A DNA stretch of 64,000 nucleotides from contig JALHJL010000006.1 in assembly GCA_022839625.1 (NCBI GenBank), positions 62,001 through 126,000 of the forward strand. The letters are read 5' to 3'. This document shows positions 63,701 through 64,000 of this stretch, piece after piece (the stretch's first letter is position 1; each line of letters opens with the position of its first letter). The stretch comes from Phycisphaerales bacterium (GTDB lineage: Bacteria > Planctomycetota > Phycisphaerae > UBA1845 > Fen-1342). The position numbers and the translations under genes are program-made. Below the pieces are notes generated by a model that was not told where the DNA came from, made no database searches, and saw only the letters and a program-made list of their open reading frames with translations.

Positions 63701-64000
63701 TCATGGCTGCTCCGGGGCGACGTACTCCGACGGTGCCGCCGCGCCAACCTGTCGGCTCCCGCACTCTGGGCACTGGAGCTCGGCCGACCTTCCCGTCGGG
63801 ACGAACCGGTATCCGCACTCGCGGCATTCCCACACCCGCTGGCAGGAACGCAGCCGGCACTTCGGACACTCGACCGGGAAGCGCATGTCCCGCGGCCGCA
63901 GCGACACGAAGCCCTCAAACCCGCATTGCGCGTCCACGCAACGCACCAGCACCGGCGAGGTGCGGCTCGTGGTTTCGGTGCGGCCCGGGCGCAGCAGCAC
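63701..64000 (-). CDS. Zinc-ribbon protein, cut by the right edge
   Basis: At least 99 residues with several zinc-binding Cys pairs: RCVDAQCGFEGFV, FPVECPKCRLRSC, WECRECGYRFVP and LQCPECGSRQVG. The ribbon resembles transcription-factor or cold-shock-like zinc proteins, and the end SEYVAPEQP is acidic and polar. The gene may begin at the edge or run beyond it, so length and start cannot be given. No function is evident. A 270-base gap separates it from prkA. Confidence 0.55.
   Translation of the reverse strand: MLLRPGRTETTSRTSPVLVRCVDAQCGFEGFVSLRPRDMRFPVECPKCRLRSCQRVWECRECGYRFVPTGRSAELQCPECGSRQVGAAAPSEYVAPEQP

Overview
The window is high-GC bacterial DNA whose gene content points to a Planctomycetota chromosome, probably close to Phycisphaerae and probably environmental. 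This is inferred from protein style, not from a phylogeny. The clues are two secreted proteins ending in a dockerin-like FGDINPFV tail, a FHA-GAF-SpoIIE phosphatase, a C39-peptidase/DUF1573-like membrane protein, zinc-ribbon membrane proteins, a sigma factor with a long N-terminal DNA-binding extension, and an ECF anti-sigma protein with a pseudopilin-like exodomain. Recognisable promoters are of the TTGACN / TATAAT or TACACT type. Many genes overlap as ATGA, so translational coupling is common.

Layout. 1-3984 (minus): part of a Mu-like prophage head module (portal, GNAT acetyltransferase, gpI-type protease, decoration protein, gpT-type capsid, the last cut by the left edge). 4.1-12.8 kb: a 94-bp palindromic repeat, a zinc-ribbon membrane protein, a Cys-rich secreted protein with a C39-like membrane protein, a tandem DinB protein, a second repeat copy, queA and lysC. 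12.9-21 kb: FHA-GAF-SpoIIE phosphatase with a coupled 66-residue protein, MacA-like adaptor with a MacB-type ATPase, alanine dehydrogenase, a lipoprotein and an NtrC-type regulator. 21.3-33 kb: uvrA, an HtrA protease with AMMECR1, the third repeat copy beside a nested hairpin, the large sigma factor, mltA, a DUF418 protein and rplU. 33.2-39.7 kb (plus): ECF sigma, its putative anti-sigma, a small membrane protein, then a tight three-gene cluster (opine-dehydrogenase family, glutamate-mutase-like B12 protein, asparagine-synthetase-like protein without the glutaminase cysteine). 39.7-48.9 kb: a TPR lipoprotein, an acyl-CoA synthetase/acetyltransferase fusion, a large secreted BNR protein and a MORN lipoprotein. 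49-55.7 kb (minus): a hydrogenase operon headed by a chimeric nonaheme cytochrome. 56-58.7 kb: tRNA-Arg, tRNA-Leu and decayed insertion sequences. 59-64 kb: a lipoprotein, superoxide dismutase, PrkA kinase and an edge-truncated zinc-ribbon protein.

How the genes may work together. The hydrogenase operon reads as a periplasmic H2-oxidising unit: Tat-exported small and large subunits, the protease that trims the large subunit, and two exported CxxCH proteins as possible electron carriers. No cytochrome b subunit is present. The 35.6-39.7 kb cluster looks like an undescribed amino-acid-modifying pathway, with an NAD(P)-dependent opine-type step, a B12-dependent carbon-skeleton or amino rearrangement, and an ATP-dependent amide-forming step using an amine other than glutamine. 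It is the best candidate here for something new.
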